From Lentzea guizhouensis (GTDB lineage Bacteria > Actinomycetota > Actinomycetes > Mycobacteriales > Pseudonocardiaceae): DNA of 64,000 nt. The stretch is from assembly GCF_001701025.1 (NCBI RefSeq), contig NZ_CP016793.1, forward strand, positions 2,294,001-2,358,000, given 5' to 3'. Position numbers and translations under genes: made by a program. Shown in pieces: positions 45,211 to 53,908 of the stretch. Numbering within the stretch: position 1 is the first letter of the stretch; each line of letters starts with the position of its first letter. The notes below the pieces were generated by a model. That model ran no database searches, was not told where the DNA came from, and saw only the letters and a list, made by a program, of their open reading frames with translations.

Positions 45211-46276
45211 TGTGGACCTGGTGGTCGTCGGCGCGGGTGTCGTCGGGCTCGCGCACGCCTGGCACGCGGCGCGGCGGGGTCTGTCCGTCGCCGTGGTCGA
45301 GCGCGACGAGCACGCGGTCGGGGCTTCCGTGCGCAACTTCGGGCACGGCTGCTTCACCGCTCAGGACGGCGTGGCCTTCGAGTACGCGATGGCCGCGCGC
45401 GAGGAGTGGCTCAAGCTCGCCGCGGAAGCCGGTTTCTGGCTGCGCGAGTCCGGCACGGTCGTCGTCGCACGGCACGAGGACGAGCTCGCGGTCCTCGAAG
45501 AGTTCCAGGACGTCCGCGAGATCCAGCTGACCGACGACCTTCCCGTCGCCGGCCTCAAGGGCGCCCACCTGCCGTTGGACATCCGGGTCAACCCGCGTGA
45601 GGCCGTGCACGCGATCGCGCGGCTGCTGGCCGGGCGCGGGGTCGCGTTCCACTGGTCCACCAACGTCCTCACGGTCGAACCCGGCCTGGTCCGCACCAGT
45701 CGCGGTGAGATCACGTGCCGGGCCGCCGTCGTCGCCGTCGGGCACGACGTCGACCGGTTCTTCCCCGGCCTCGCCGAGCGGCACGAGGTGCTGCGCTGCG
45801 AGCTGCGGATGCTGCGCGTCGCGCACGGCGGCGTGGTCGACCCGGCCGTGCTGACCGGGTTCTCGATGCTGCGCTACGACGCGTTCAACCGCTGTCCCAG
45901 CACGGAGAAGGTGCGCGAACGGCTCGCGCACGACCACCCCGAGCTGGTCGAGGCCGGACTGAACCTGATGTTCACCCAGCTCCCCGACGGCTCGCTCACC
46001 ATCGGCGACACCCACCACTACGGCCGCACGGTGGAACCGCACCGGCCGGAGCACCTCGACGAGCTGGTGCTCACCGAGACCGCGCGGCTGCTCGGCGTTC
46101 CCTCGCTGCACGTCCTCGAACGCTGGCGCGGCATCTACGCGTCGGCCCCAGAGCCTTTCCTGACCGCGGCGCCCGCTCCCCTCACCAGGGCCGTCTCGGT
46201 CACCTCCGGCATCGGCATGACCACCGCGCTCGGCCTCGCCCCGGCCGTGCTCGACGACCTCCTCCAGGAGCTGTGA
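45203..46276 (+). CDS. FAD-dependent amine oxidoreductase (TIGR03364 type)
   Basis: A 357-residue flavoenzyme of the DAO/glycine-oxidase-like fold. It opens V-D-L-V-V-V-G-A-G-V-V-G-L-A-H-A, the dinucleotide motif, then V-V-E-R-D. Family TIGR03364 is known from phosphonate clusters and is thought to oxidise 2-aminoethylphosphonate or an N-methyl derivative to phosphonoacetaldehyde. That would feed the HAD enzyme and replace the PhnW transaminase, which is absent here. Stop overlaps the phnD start. Reaction is inference from family and neighbours. Confidence 0.85.
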   Translation: MTSVDLVVVGAGVVGLAHAWHAARRGLSVAVVERDEHAVGASVRNFGHGCFTAQDGVAFEYAMAAREEWLKLAAEAGFWLRESGTVVVARHEDELAVLEEFQDVREIQLTDDLPVAGLKGAHLPLDIRVNPREAVHAIARLLAGRGVAFHWSTNVLTVEPGLVRTSRGEITCRAAVVAVGHDVDRFFPGLAERHEVLRCELRMLRVAHGGVVDPAVLTGFSMLRYDAFNRCPSTEKVRERLAHDHPELVEAGLNLMFTQLPDGSLTIGDTHHYGRTVEPHRPEHLDELVLTETARLLGVPSLHVLERWRGIYASAPEPFLTAAPAPLTRAVSVTSGIGMTTALGLAPAVLDDLLQEL

Positions 46277-47172
46277 TGAAGTCCCCCCAAACCGTTCTCG
46301 GCGCTCTCCTCGCCGCGACCCTCGCGCTGACCGCCTGTGGTGGCACGGACTCCGCGGCCGCCAACGGCTGCCCCGGCGACGGCAAGGTGCGCTTCGGCGT
46401 CGAGCCGTACGAGGCGCCCGACAAGCTCAAGCCGGCCTACGAGGTGCTCGCCAAGGCGCTCTCGGCGAAGCTCGGCTGCGAGGTCGAGCTGCAGATCGTC
46501 GACGACTACGCCGCCGAGGTGCTGGCGATGCGCAACGGCAAGCTCGACGTGGCCCAGTTCGGCCCGCTCGGGTACGTGTTCGCCTCACAGAAGGCCGGCG
46601 CGCAGCCGGTGGCGTCGTTCGCGGACGGCTCCGGCAAGCTCACCAGCTACACCGCCGGCATCTGGGTCGCGAAGGACTCGCCCGCGCAGAAGATCGAGGA
46701 CCTGCGGGGCAAGTCGCTCGCGCTGAGCAGCGTCGGCAGCGCCTCCGGTGACGCGCTCCCCCGCTACGGCCTCAAGAAGCACAACGTCGCCGACGTGAAG
46801 CTCGACTACGCGGGCGGCCACCCCGAGGCGATGCTCGCGCTGATCAACGGCAAGGTCGACGCCGCCGAGATCAACAGCCAGCAGCTGGCGAGCGCCAAGG
46901 CCGCGGGCACGTTCGACGAGGGCAGGTTCCGGCAGATCTGGAGGTCGGAGCCGATCCCGAACGACCCGATCACCGTGCGCGGCGACCTCGACCAGGCGTT
47001 CAAGGACAAGGTGCGCAAGGCGTTGCTGGAGCTGGAGCCCGCGGACGTCGAGAAGGTCGGCGCGTTCCTGGACGTCACCCCGCCCGGACCGCTCGTCGAG
47101 GTCACCAACGACACCTACAAGGTGCTCTTCGACCTCGCGAACACCCTGGGCCTGAAGGAAGAGGACGTCTGA
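46276..47172 (+). CDS. phnD: Phosphonate ABC transporter, binding lipoprotein PhnD
   Basis: A 298-residue lipoprotein: lipobox L-T-A-C, then K-V-R-F-G-V-E-P-Y-E, L-D-V-A-Q-F-G-P-L-G-Y-V and S-V-G-S-A-S-G-D-A-L-P, as in PhnD/PtxB-type receptors. It delivers phosphonate to the membrane components. Its ATG and the previous stop share a base, and phnC follows with the same overlap. Confidence 0.9.
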   Translation: MKSPQTVLGALLAATLALTACGGTDSAAANGCPGDGKVRFGVEPYEAPDKLKPAYEVLAKALSAKLGCEVELQIVDDYAAEVLAMRNGKLDVAQFGPLGYVFASQKAGAQPVASFADGSGKLTSYTAGIWVAKDSPAQKIEDLRGKSLALSSVGSASGDALPRYGLKKHNVADVKLDYAGGHPEAMLALINGKVDAAEINSQQLASAKAAGTFDEGRFRQIWRSEPIPNDPITVRGDLDQAFKDKVRKALLELEPADVEKVGAFLDVTPPGPLVEVTNDTYKVLFDLANTLGLKEEDV

Positions 47173-47777
47173 TGCTGGCGATCCGCGGCCTGCGCAAGTC
47201 GTTCGGCGGCCGCACCGTGCTCGACGGGTTCGACCTGCGCGTCGAGGACGGCGAGTTCGTGGCGCTGCTCGGGCCCAACGGCTCCGGCAAGTCGACGGCG
47301 CTGCGGTGCGTGGTCGGGCTGGAGACGCCGGACGGCGGCGAGATCGACGTGACGGGGAGCGCCGCGATGGTGTTCCAGAAGATCCACCTGGTCGGGCGGC
47401 GGACCGCGCTCGACAACGTCTGCACGGGCGCGCTGGCCAGGCTGTCGCTGCGGCGGTCGCTGCTCTTCCCCGCCGAGGTGCGGGAGGAGGCCATGCGGTG
47501 CCTGGAGCGGGTGGGGCTCGCCGACCGTGCGCTGGAGAAGTGCGCGCGGCTGTCCGGTGGCCAGCAACAACGCGTGGCGGTCGCGCGGGCGTTGTGCCAG
47601 CGCGCCAACGTGATCCTCGCCGACGAGCCGGTGTCCGCGCTCGACCCGCAGGCGGCCGTGCAGGTGATGGAGCTGCTCGGCGCGCTGGCGGCGGAGGGCA
47701 TGGCGGTCGTGGCCGTGCTGCACCAGCCGGAGCTCGCGCGGACCTACGCGCATCGGATCGTGGAGATGGCGGCATGA
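47172..47777 (+). CDS. phnC: Phosphonate ABC transporter, ATPase PhnC
   Basis: A 201-residue ATPase with Walker A G-P-N-G-S-G-K-S-T, signature L-S-G-G-Q-Q-Q-R-V, Walker B V-I-L-A-D-E-P and switch His in L-H-Q-P-E. It is about 50 residues shorter than typical PhnC, mainly at the C-terminus and between the motifs, but all catalytic motifs are present. It overlaps phnD by one base and phnE by four. Confidence 0.88.
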   Translation: MLAIRGLRKSFGGRTVLDGFDLRVEDGEFVALLGPNGSGKSTALRCVVGLETPDGGEIDVTGSAAMVFQKIHLVGRRTALDNVCTGALARLSLRRSLLFPAEVREEAMRCLERVGLADRALEKCARLSGGQQQRVAVARALCQRANVILADEPVSALDPQAAVQVMELLGALAAEGMAVVAVLHQPELARTYAHRIVEMAA

Positions 47778-48577
47778 CGACCCTGGAAGCACCTCGCGTG
47801 GAGGTGCCGAAGCGCAGGTGGCCGTCGGCGGCCGTGTGGGTCGTGACGGCGGTCGTGGTCGCGGTGCACGTGCTGGCCTGGCAGGCGACGGAGTTCTCGC
47901 CCGGCGCGTTGATCTCGGGCTGGGAGGGCATGGCGGACTTCCTCGCCGAGTCCCTGCCGCCGGACCTCTCGGTGCTCGGCAAGTCGCTGGAAGCAGCGGT
48001 GATCACGCTCTACATCGGACTGCTCGGCACCACGTTCTCGATCCCGTTCGCGCTGGTGCTGGCGCTGCTGGCGTCTCGCGCGACGACGTCGGCGGTGTGG
48101 GCGCAGCAGGCGGCGCGTGGCGTGCTGTCGTTCCTGCGGTCGGTGCCGGACGTGGTGTTCGCGCTGATCTTCGTCACGGCGGTGGGGCTCGGGCCGTTCG
48201 CGGGCGTGCTGGCGCTGGTGTTCCACAACACCGGCGTGATGGGCAAGCTCTGGGCCGAGGCGATGGACGAGAGCGACCGCGGCCCGCGCGACGCCCTGCG
48301 CGTCACCGGTGCCTCCGGCCCGCAGATCGCCGTGCACGCGGTGCTGCCGACGGTCCTGCCGTCGCTGGCGGGCCTGCTGCTGTACCGGCTGGACGTGAAC
48401 GTGCGGTCGTCGCTCGTGCTCGGGCTGGTCGGCGCGGGCGGGATCGGGTTCCTCATCAACCAGTCGATCAAGCTGTTCCGGTTCGACGAGATGGTCACGC
48501 ACATCCTGGTCGTGCTGCTGCTGGTCGTGGTCGTTGACCAGGCCTCGGGGTGGGTGCGCAGGCGGCTCGGCACGTGA
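47774..48577 (+). CDS. phnE: Phosphonate ABC transporter, permease PhnE
   Basis: A 267-residue permease with about six helices. The ABC coupling loop is seen in A-M-D-E-S-D-R-G-P-R-D-A-L-R-V-T-G-A-S-G-P-Q. V-R-S-S-L-V-L-G-L-V-G-A-G-G-I-G is typical of PhnE. Last gene of the FAD-phnDCE operon. Confidence 0.9.
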   Translation: MTTLEAPRVEVPKRRWPSAAVWVVTAVVVAVHVLAWQATEFSPGALISGWEGMADFLAESLPPDLSVLGKSLEAAVITLYIGLLGTTFSIPFALVLALLASRATTSAVWAQQAARGVLSFLRSVPDVVFALIFVTAVGLGPFAGVLALVFHNTGVMGKLWAEAMDESDRGPRDALRVTGASGPQIAVHAVLPTVLPSLAGLLLYRLDVNVRSSLVLGLVGAGGIGFLINQSIKLFRFDEMVTHILVVLLLVVVVDQASGWVRRRLGT

Positions 48578-48661
48578 CTCGCGGCTGCGGGCGGGCGGTC
48601 GTTACGCAACGATGACCTGGCAAGAACGTCCTCATGAGACCCGTCGGGAAGGCTGGAGGAC

Positions 48662-49345
48662 ATGCCGCGCGTACTGCTGATCGAGGACGACGAGGCGGTC
48701 CGGGAGGGACTGTCGCTCGCCCTGACCTACCAGGGCCACACCGTCGAGGCGGTGCGCACGGGCGAGGAGGGTCTCGACCTCCTGACGAGCGGGAACAACC
48801 CGGACGTGGTGGTGCTCGACCTCATGCTGCCCGGCGTGGACGGGTTCGAGGTGTGCCGCCGCATCCGGGCCGCCGGCGACCTGCCGATCATCATGCTGAC
48901 CGCGCGCAACGACGACATCGACGTGGTCGCGGGCCTGGAGGCGGGCGCGGACGACTACGTGGCCAAGCCGGCGCAGCCCAGGGTGCTGGAGGCGCGGATC
49001 AGGGCGGTGCTGCGGCGGTTCTCCGCTGCCCAGCCGAGCGTCCAGACCGAACGCTACGGCGACCTGACGATCGACCGGGACGGGCTGGTGGTGACGCGGC
49101 TCGGCAGCCGGGTGTCGCTGGCGCCGACCGAGCTGCGGCTGCTGCTGGAGCTGTCGGCGGCACCGGGCCGGGTGATGTCGCGCCAGCAGCTGCTGGAGAC
49201 CGTGTGGGACCAGGGCTACCTCGGTGACTCGCGGCTGGTCGACGCGTGCGTGCAGCGGTTGCGTTCGAAGATCGAGGACGACCCGGCGACACCCGTGTAC
49301 GTCCAGACCGTGCGCGGGTTCGGGTACCGGTTCGGGCCGCTGTGA
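48662..49345 (+). CDS. OmpR-family response regulator
   Basis: A 227-residue regulator. Receiver residues E8-D9-D10, phospho-acceptor D53 (V-V-V-L-D-L-M-L-P-G) and K-P at about 105; the C-terminal winged helix has L-A-P-T-E-L-R-L-L-L and V-R-G-F-G-Y-R-F. RBS GGCTGGAGG precedes ATG 48662. It overlaps the kinase gene by four bases, and a GerMN lipoprotein follows. The trio recalls CseBC or MtrAB-LpqB envelope-stress systems; which one cannot be told. Confidence 0.9.
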   Translation: MPRVLLIEDDEAVREGLSLALTYQGHTVEAVRTGEEGLDLLTSGNNPDVVVLDLMLPGVDGFEVCRRIRAAGDLPIIMLTARNDDIDVVAGLEAGADDYVAKPAQPRVLEARIRAVLRRFSAAQPSVQTERYGDLTIDRDGLVVTRLGSRVSLAPTELRLLLELSAAPGRVMSRQQLLETVWDQGYLGDSRLVDACVQRLRSKIEDDPATPVYVQTVRGFGYRFGPL

Positions 49346-50733
49346 CCCTGCGTCTGCGGCTGCTGCTCGCGTTCGCCTTCATCAGCGTCTTCACCGCGGT
49401 CGCGGTCGCCGGCGCCGGCTACGTGCGCGCCCGCGACGCCATCGTGCAACGCGCTCAGGACAAGGCCGTCGTCGAGACCACGAACCGCGTCGAACAGCTC
49501 TACCCGCTGCCCGCGCGCCCACCGGACCTGCTGGCCCTGGAACGCATCGCCGGCCGGGTGTCGGGGCCGGAAGGTTCCGCGCTCGCCACGGCGGCCGGGA
49601 TCTCCGCGGGCTCCATGGACCCGGCGGTGATCACGCCCCAGCTGCGGACGCACGTGGCGAACGGGTACGTCGGGTGGCAGCGCGTGTCGTACTTCGGCTC
49701 GGTGTGGCTGGTGGTCGGGATGCAGCTGCGGGTGTCGGGCGCGGGTCAGTTCGGCTCGTCCGCGGAGTCGGGCATCGAGGTGTACGTGCTGCGGCCGTTC
49801 ACCGCCGAGACCGAGGTGATCAACGAGCTGGCGCGCAACGCGTGGCTGATCGGCGGGGCAGGCCTCGTGGTGGCGCTCGGGCTGGGTCTGCTGGCTGCCC
49901 AGGGGGTGCTGCGGCCGGTGCGGGCCCTGCGGCTGGCCGCTTTCCGGCTCGGGCAGGGCGACCTGTCGGCGCGGGTGGCGGTGCGGGGCCGGGACGAGCT
50001 GACGGACGTGGCGTCGACGTTCAACAGCACGGCGGCCGCGCTGGAGCACCACGTCCTGGAGCTGCGGCGGATGGAGGCGGACGCACGCCGGTTCGTGGCG
50101 GACGTGTCGCACGAGCTGCGGACGCCACTGGCCGCGATGACGGCCGTGACGGACGTGCTGGACGCGGAGACGGCGGCACTGCCGGGGGTGGCGGGCCAGG
50201 CGGCGCGACTGGTGAACCGGGAGACGCAGAACCTGACCCGGCTGGTCAACGACCTGATCGAGGTCACCCGCTTCGACTCGGGCACGGCGGCGCTGGCCCT
50301 GGACGACGTGGACGTGGCCGAGGTGGTGCTGGCGACGCTGCGGATGCGCGGCTTCGAGGTGCGCACCGACCTGCCCTCCGGCGTGCGCGCCCGACTGGAC
50401 CCGCGGCGGCTGGACGTGATCGTGGCGAACCTGGTGGGCAACGCGCTGCGGCACGGCGCGCCACCGGTGTCGGTGCGCCTGTGGACCGTCGGGTCGGACC
50501 TGGTCATCGAGGTGGCGGACTCCGGCGGCGGGCTGGCTGAGGAGGTGCTGCCGCACGTGTTCGCGCGGTTCTACAAGGCGGACTCGGCGCGGGGGCGGTC
50601 GGAGGGCAGCGGGCTGGGGCTGGCGATCGCGTGGGAGAACGCGCGGCTGCACGGGGGGACGCTGACGGCGGCGAACCGGCCCGGGGGTGGGGCGGTCTTC
50701 ACGCTGAGGCTGCCGGTCGGGGGTGCGCCGTGA
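49342..50733 (+). CDS. Sensor histidine kinase
   Basis: A 463-residue membrane kinase. Membrane helices at about 5-25 and 170-190, extracytoplasmic sensor between them, HAMP (V-L-R-P-V-R-A-L-R), H box V-S-H-E-L-R-T-P-L, N box L-V-G-N-A-L-R-H-G and G boxes D-S-G-G-G-L and G-S-G-L-G-L-A-I. GTG 49342 overlaps the regulator stop. It senses something at the cell surface and phosphorylates the regulator; its own 3' end overlaps the GerMN lipoprotein gene. Confidence 0.9.
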   Translation: MTLRLRLLLAFAFISVFTAVAVAGAGYVRARDAIVQRAQDKAVVETTNRVEQLYPLPARPPDLLALERIAGRVSGPEGSALATAAGISAGSMDPAVITPQLRTHVANGYVGWQRVSYFGSVWLVVGMQLRVSGAGQFGSSAESGIEVYVLRPFTAETEVINELARNAWLIGGAGLVVALGLGLLAAQGVLRPVRALRLAAFRLGQGDLSARVAVRGRDELTDVASTFNSTAAALEHHVLELRRMEADARRFVADVSHELRTPLAAMTAVTDVLDAETAALPGVAGQAARLVNRETQNLTRLVNDLIEVTRFDSGTAALALDDVDVAEVVLATLRMRGFEVRTDLPSGVRARLDPRRLDVIVANLVGNALRHGAPPVSVRLWTVGSDLVIEVADSGGGLAEEVLPHVFARFYKADSARGRSEGSGLGLAIAWENARLHGGTLTAANRPGGGAVFTLRLPVGGAP

Positions 50734-51278
50734 GGGCGGCGGTGGCGAGAGCCGGGCGCGGAGCGAAGCCGGGAATTGTCGGTGCTGTCTGGGAGAATGG
50801 AAATCGGGGGACCCCCTGGAGGGGACGCCTGCGTCAGCTCGGGCTGGTTCTGGTCGCCGTGGCGTTCCTCGCGTCCTGCGGCATCCGGCCCACCGGCGTC
50901 ATCCCCGGCCTGCAAGCCCCCAGCGGCCCCGTCGAGAACCCGTCGCCCTCCATCTTCTGGGTCGCGGACGGCCAGGTCGTGCCCACCAGCCGCGTCCAGG
51001 GCAGCCTCACCGGCCGCGATGTCGTCGCGTTGCTCGCCCAGGGACCGAGCAACGCCGAGCTGCAGCGCGGGCTGACGACGGAGGTGCCGTTCGACGCGGC
51101 ACCGGCGACCGTCGACCGGGTGGCGAGCGGGCTGGACGTCACGGTGTCGACCGACGTGTCGTTGCTGAGTCCGAACGCGGTGAGGCAGATCGTGTGCACG
51201 CTGCTCGCGGTGCAGGCGGTCGGGACGGTGAACCTGCGCGGTGGCGGGCATTCGCTGGAGGCGCGGAAGTGCGCTTGA
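50730..51278 (+). CDS. GerMN-domain lipoprotein
   Basis: A 182-residue exported protein. From GTG 50730, overlapping the kinase stop, the first about 30 residues are soluble and basic, followed by a hydrophobic run and lipobox L-A-S-C-G-I-R. The mature part is a single GerMN-like domain: F-W-V-A-D-G-Q-V-V-P, L-T-G-R-D-V-V-A-L-L-A-Q-G-P and D-V-S-L-L-S-P-N-A-V-R-Q-I-V-C-T-L. Such proteins, like LpqB or CseA, tune partner kinases. A later start nearer the signal is possible. Confidence 0.8.
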   Translation: MRAAVARAGRGAKPGIVGAVWENGNRGTPWRGRLRQLGLVLVAVAFLASCGIRPTGVIPGLQAPSGPVENPSPSIFWVADGQVVPTSRVQGSLTGRDVVALLAQGPSNAELQRGLTTEVPFDAAPATVDRVASGLDVTVSTDVSLLSPNAVRQIVCTLLAVQAVGTVNLRGGGHSLEARKCA

Positions 51279-51286
51279 ATCGGGGT

Positions 51287-52207
51287 GTGCACGTCTATTC
51301 GATCCCGATGAACGTCCGGTTCCGCGGCATCACCGAGCGGTCGGGGGTGCTGGTCGAGGGGCCGGCGGGGTGGGGTGAGTTCTGCCCGTTCGTCGAGTAC
51401 GACGACGAAGAGTGCGTGCCGTGGCTGCGGTGTGCGTTGGAGGCGGCGGACGAGGGGTGGCCGGAGCCGAAGAGGGACAAGGTCCCCGTCAACTGCACGG
51501 TGCCGGTCGTCAGCCCTGAACGAGCACACGAGATCGTGAAGAGCTCAGGTTGCGGCACCGCGAAGGTCAAGGTCGCCGAGAGCACGGTCGAGGAGGACTG
51601 CGAGCGGCTCGAAGCGGTCAGGGACGCGCTCGGGCCGCAGGGGCACGTCCGGATCGACGCGAACATGCTGTGGGACGTCGAGACGGCCGTGAAAGCGATC
51701 AAGGCGATGGACCGGGCGGCCGGCGGCCTGCAGTACGTGGAGCAGCCGTGTCGCACGCTCGACGAGCTCGCGCAGGTGCGCAGGCGGACCACCGTCCTCA
51801 TCGCCGCCGATGAGTCGATCCGCAAGGCCGAGGACCCGGTGAAGGTCGCGGTGGCGGGGGCGGCGGACATCGCGGTGATCAAGGTGGCACCGCTCGGGGG
51901 CGTCCGGAGGGCCCTGGAGATCGCCGAGGCGTGCGGGCTGCCGTGCGTGGTGTCGTCGGCGTTGGAGACGTCGGTCGGCATGGCGGCGGGGATCGCGCTG
52001 GCGGCGGCGTTGCCGGAGCTCGACTACGCGTGTGGGCTGGCCACGCTGTCGATGTTCCAGGGTGACGTGACGAGCGCGCCCCTCAGGCCGGAGAACGGCT
52101 ATCTGGCCGTGCCGCGAACGGCACCCGAGCCGGACCTGATCGCGGAACACGAGATCGACGACCCGAGGTGGATCGACCGGCTGAACCGGGTCAGGGCTTC
52201 CCTCTGA
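51287..52207 (+). CDS. menC: o-Succinylbenzoate synthase MenC
   Basis: A 306-residue enolase-superfamily enzyme for menaquinone synthesis, dehydrating SHCHC to o-succinylbenzoate. It starts V-H-V-Y-S-I-P-M-N-V-R-F-R-G, with K-V-K-V-A-E (catalytic Lys), R-I-D-A-N, Y-V-E-Q-P and A-A-D-E-S (metal ligands D, E, D) and V-I-K-V-A-P. GTG 51287 is the family start; the longer frame includes unrelated upstream sequence. No other men gene is nearby. Its 3' end overlaps the CapA-like gene by 17 bases. Confidence 0.9.
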   Translation: MHVYSIPMNVRFRGITERSGVLVEGPAGWGEFCPFVEYDDEECVPWLRCALEAADEGWPEPKRDKVPVNCTVPVVSPERAHEIVKSSGCGTAKVKVAESTVEEDCERLEAVRDALGPQGHVRIDANMLWDVETAVKAIKAMDRAAGGLQYVEQPCRTLDELAQVRRRTTVLIAADESIRKAEDPVKVAVAGAADIAVIKVAPLGGVRRALEIAEACGLPCVVSSALETSVGMAAGIALAAALPELDYACGLATLSMFQGDVTSAPLRPENGYLAVPRTAPEPDLIAEHEIDDPRWIDRLNRVRASL

Positions 52208-53285
52208 CCAGGCCCTGCTCCGCGGCCCCCATGCTGAACACGATCCCCTCGGTCCGCTCGATCGCCCGCGTCCGCCGCTCCGAAGCAGGCACCCGCGTCA
52301 GGTCCACCAGCCGGATCGGCGGCCCGAGCTCCACCAGGGTCGGCGTGTAGGACGCCTCGACCACCGACCACCCGGCCGGACCCTGTTCGAAGCGGAACCG
52401 GGCGACCACGCCCTCCTCGGTGACGCCGCGCGGTTCGGCGTGGCGGGCCACCTCGTTGCCCAGGCCGTAGGCGACCCACTTGTTCCCGATCTTCTCGAAC
52501 GGCTGCACGACGTGCACGTGGGTGCCGATGATCAGGTCCAGGGCCGGGTCGGCGAGGAGTTGGCGGGCCAGTGCCTTCTGCTCGGCGGTGGCGGCGTGCT
52601 GGTACTCGTTGCCCCACTGCACGGACAGCACGACTACCTCGGCGCCCGCGGCACGGGCGGCGCGGGCGTCGGCGAGGATCTTCGACGCGTTGATCTGGTT
52701 CGCGCGCCACGGCTGGGGCAGCGGGATGCCGTTGAAGCCGTAGGTGAAGGACAGCTGGGCGACTTTCACCCCGTTCGCGTCGAGGATCAGCGGGGCGGTG
52801 GACTCCTCCTGCGTGCGGAACGAACCCGTGTGCTTCAGGCCCACGGCGTCCATGGCGTCGAGCGTGGTGGTGATGGCCGAGACGCCGCGGTCCAGGGTGT
52901 GGTTCGAGGCCGTCGAGCAGGAGTCGTAGCCCACGTCGACCAGGCCTTTCGCCACCTCGGGCGGGGCGAGGAAGGACGGGTAGCCGAAGAACGGGCCCTC
53001 CTTCTTGCCCAGCGGCACCTCGAGGTGGCACAGCGACAGGTCGGCCTTCAGGGTCTCGCGGATGCCGGAGAACAACGGCAGGTAGTCGCGGCCGGCGGCA
53101 CCTCCGTCGGCGACGGCCTGGTCGGTCAGCGCCGGGTGGATCAGGACGTCGCCACCGGCGGTGAGGGTGAACGAGCGGGCCGGTGGCGGGGCGGGTGAGG
53201 TCGGGGAGGGCGGCGGCGCCGGGGCCGAGGTGATCACGACCGGCGAGCCGGTGCACCCGGACAGCGCGAAACCGGTGGTCAGCAC
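52191..53285 (-). CDS. CapA-like (PGA-cap) metallophosphatase-fold lipoprotein
   Basis: A protein of 364 residues from GTG 53285, with lipobox A-L-S-G-C and a proline-rich linker. Motifs G-G-D-V-L-I-H, C-H-L-E-V-P, S-N-H-T-L-D-R-G and G-T-H-V-H-V-V-Q-P are those of the CapA/PGA-cap family, with metal-binding Asp, Asn and His. From GTG 53285 the signal lacks basic residues. A CTG at 53315, overlapping the stop of the CoxG gene, would add L-K-R-A-H-R-W-P-A-L and give a normal signal. The role in a molybdenum-hydroxylase operon is unexplained; it may be just the last gene of the transcript. Confidence 0.83.
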   Translation of the reverse strand: MLTTGFALSGCTGSPVVITSAPAPPPSPTSPAPPPARSFTLTAGGDVLIHPALTDQAVADGGAAGRDYLPLFSGIRETLKADLSLCHLEVPLGKKEGPFFGYPSFLAPPEVAKGLVDVGYDSCSTASNHTLDRGVSAITTTLDAMDAVGLKHTGSFRTQEESTAPLILDANGVKVAQLSFTYGFNGIPLPQPWRANQINASKILADARAARAAGAEVVVLSVQWGNEYQHAATAEQKALARQLLADPALDLIIGTHVHVVQPFEKIGNKWVAYGLGNEVARHAEPRGVTEEGVVARFRFEQGPAGWSVVEASYTPTLVELGPPIRLVDLTRVPASERRTRAIERTEGIVFSMGAAEQGLVRGKP

Positions 53286-53311
53286 GAGTGCCGGCCACCG
53301 GTGAGCACGCT

Positions 53312-53908
53312 TCAGCGCTGCCGCCTGCGCCGCAGGACCACGAACAGCGCGACGGCCAGTACGCCGGCCGCGACGGGGAGCACGCGCTTCAACACCGGAA
53401 CGCCTGCCGTGTCGATCAGGTCGATCGGCTCGTCGGGTACCACTCGGAGATGCTGCTGTTGCGCCACCTCGTCAGGATCCACGGAAGCCAGCGTGCTCGC
53501 CAGGTGTTCGGCGAACTGGCCGACCAGTTTGCCGCTGACCTCGGCGATCAGGCCGCGTCCCAGCTGGGCGGGACGGCCGGTGACGGTGAGTTCCGTCTCC
53601 ACGTCGACCGTGTCGCCCACGACGAACGTCACAGTCGCCGACGCGGTGCCGTTGCCCCTGGTGTCCTTGCCGGACGCCTTCAGCACGGCGCGGCGGGCCT
53701 CGGCGTCGACCTCCACGAACTCGCCGGTCCCCCGGTACAGCAGCTGCACCGGGCCGAGCTTGACCTTCACCTCCCCGCTGAACGTCTTCCCGTCCACCCC
53801 GGTCAGCGTGGCGCCGGGCAGGCACGGCGCCACGCGTTCGGGATCGAGCAACGCCTCCCAGACCTCCTCGGCCGGGGCGGGTGCCACGAACGAATGCGAC
53901 AGCTTCAT
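53312..53908 (-). CDS. CoxG/SRPBCC-family protein
   Basis: A 198-residue protein. Residues 1-145 are an SRPBCC domain of the CO-dehydrogenase subunit G type (F-V-A-P-A-P-A-E-E-V-W-E-A-L-L-D-P-E-R-V, G-E-V-K-V-K-L-G-P). A membrane helix and basic end (V-V-L-R-R-R-R-Q-R) follow. CoxG is thought to anchor the molybdenum enzyme to the membrane. ATG overlaps the CoxM-like gene stop. Confidence 0.88.
   Translation of the reverse strand: MKLSHSFVAPAPAEEVWEALLDPERVAPCLPGATLTGVDGKTFSGEVKVKLGPVQLLYRGTGEFVEVDAEARRAVLKASGKDTRGNGTASATVTFVVGDTVDVETELTVTGRPAQLGRGLIAEVSGKLVGQFAEHLASTLASVDPDEVAQQQHLRVVPDEPIDLIDTAGVPVLKRVLPVAAGVLAVALFVVLRRRRQR

Noticed and set aside
48624..48645. Possible ECF sigma promoter (GAAC-N15-GTC) before the response regulator
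   Set aside because: Spacer is short by one or two bases for SigE-type promoters and such matches are common in GC-rich DNA.
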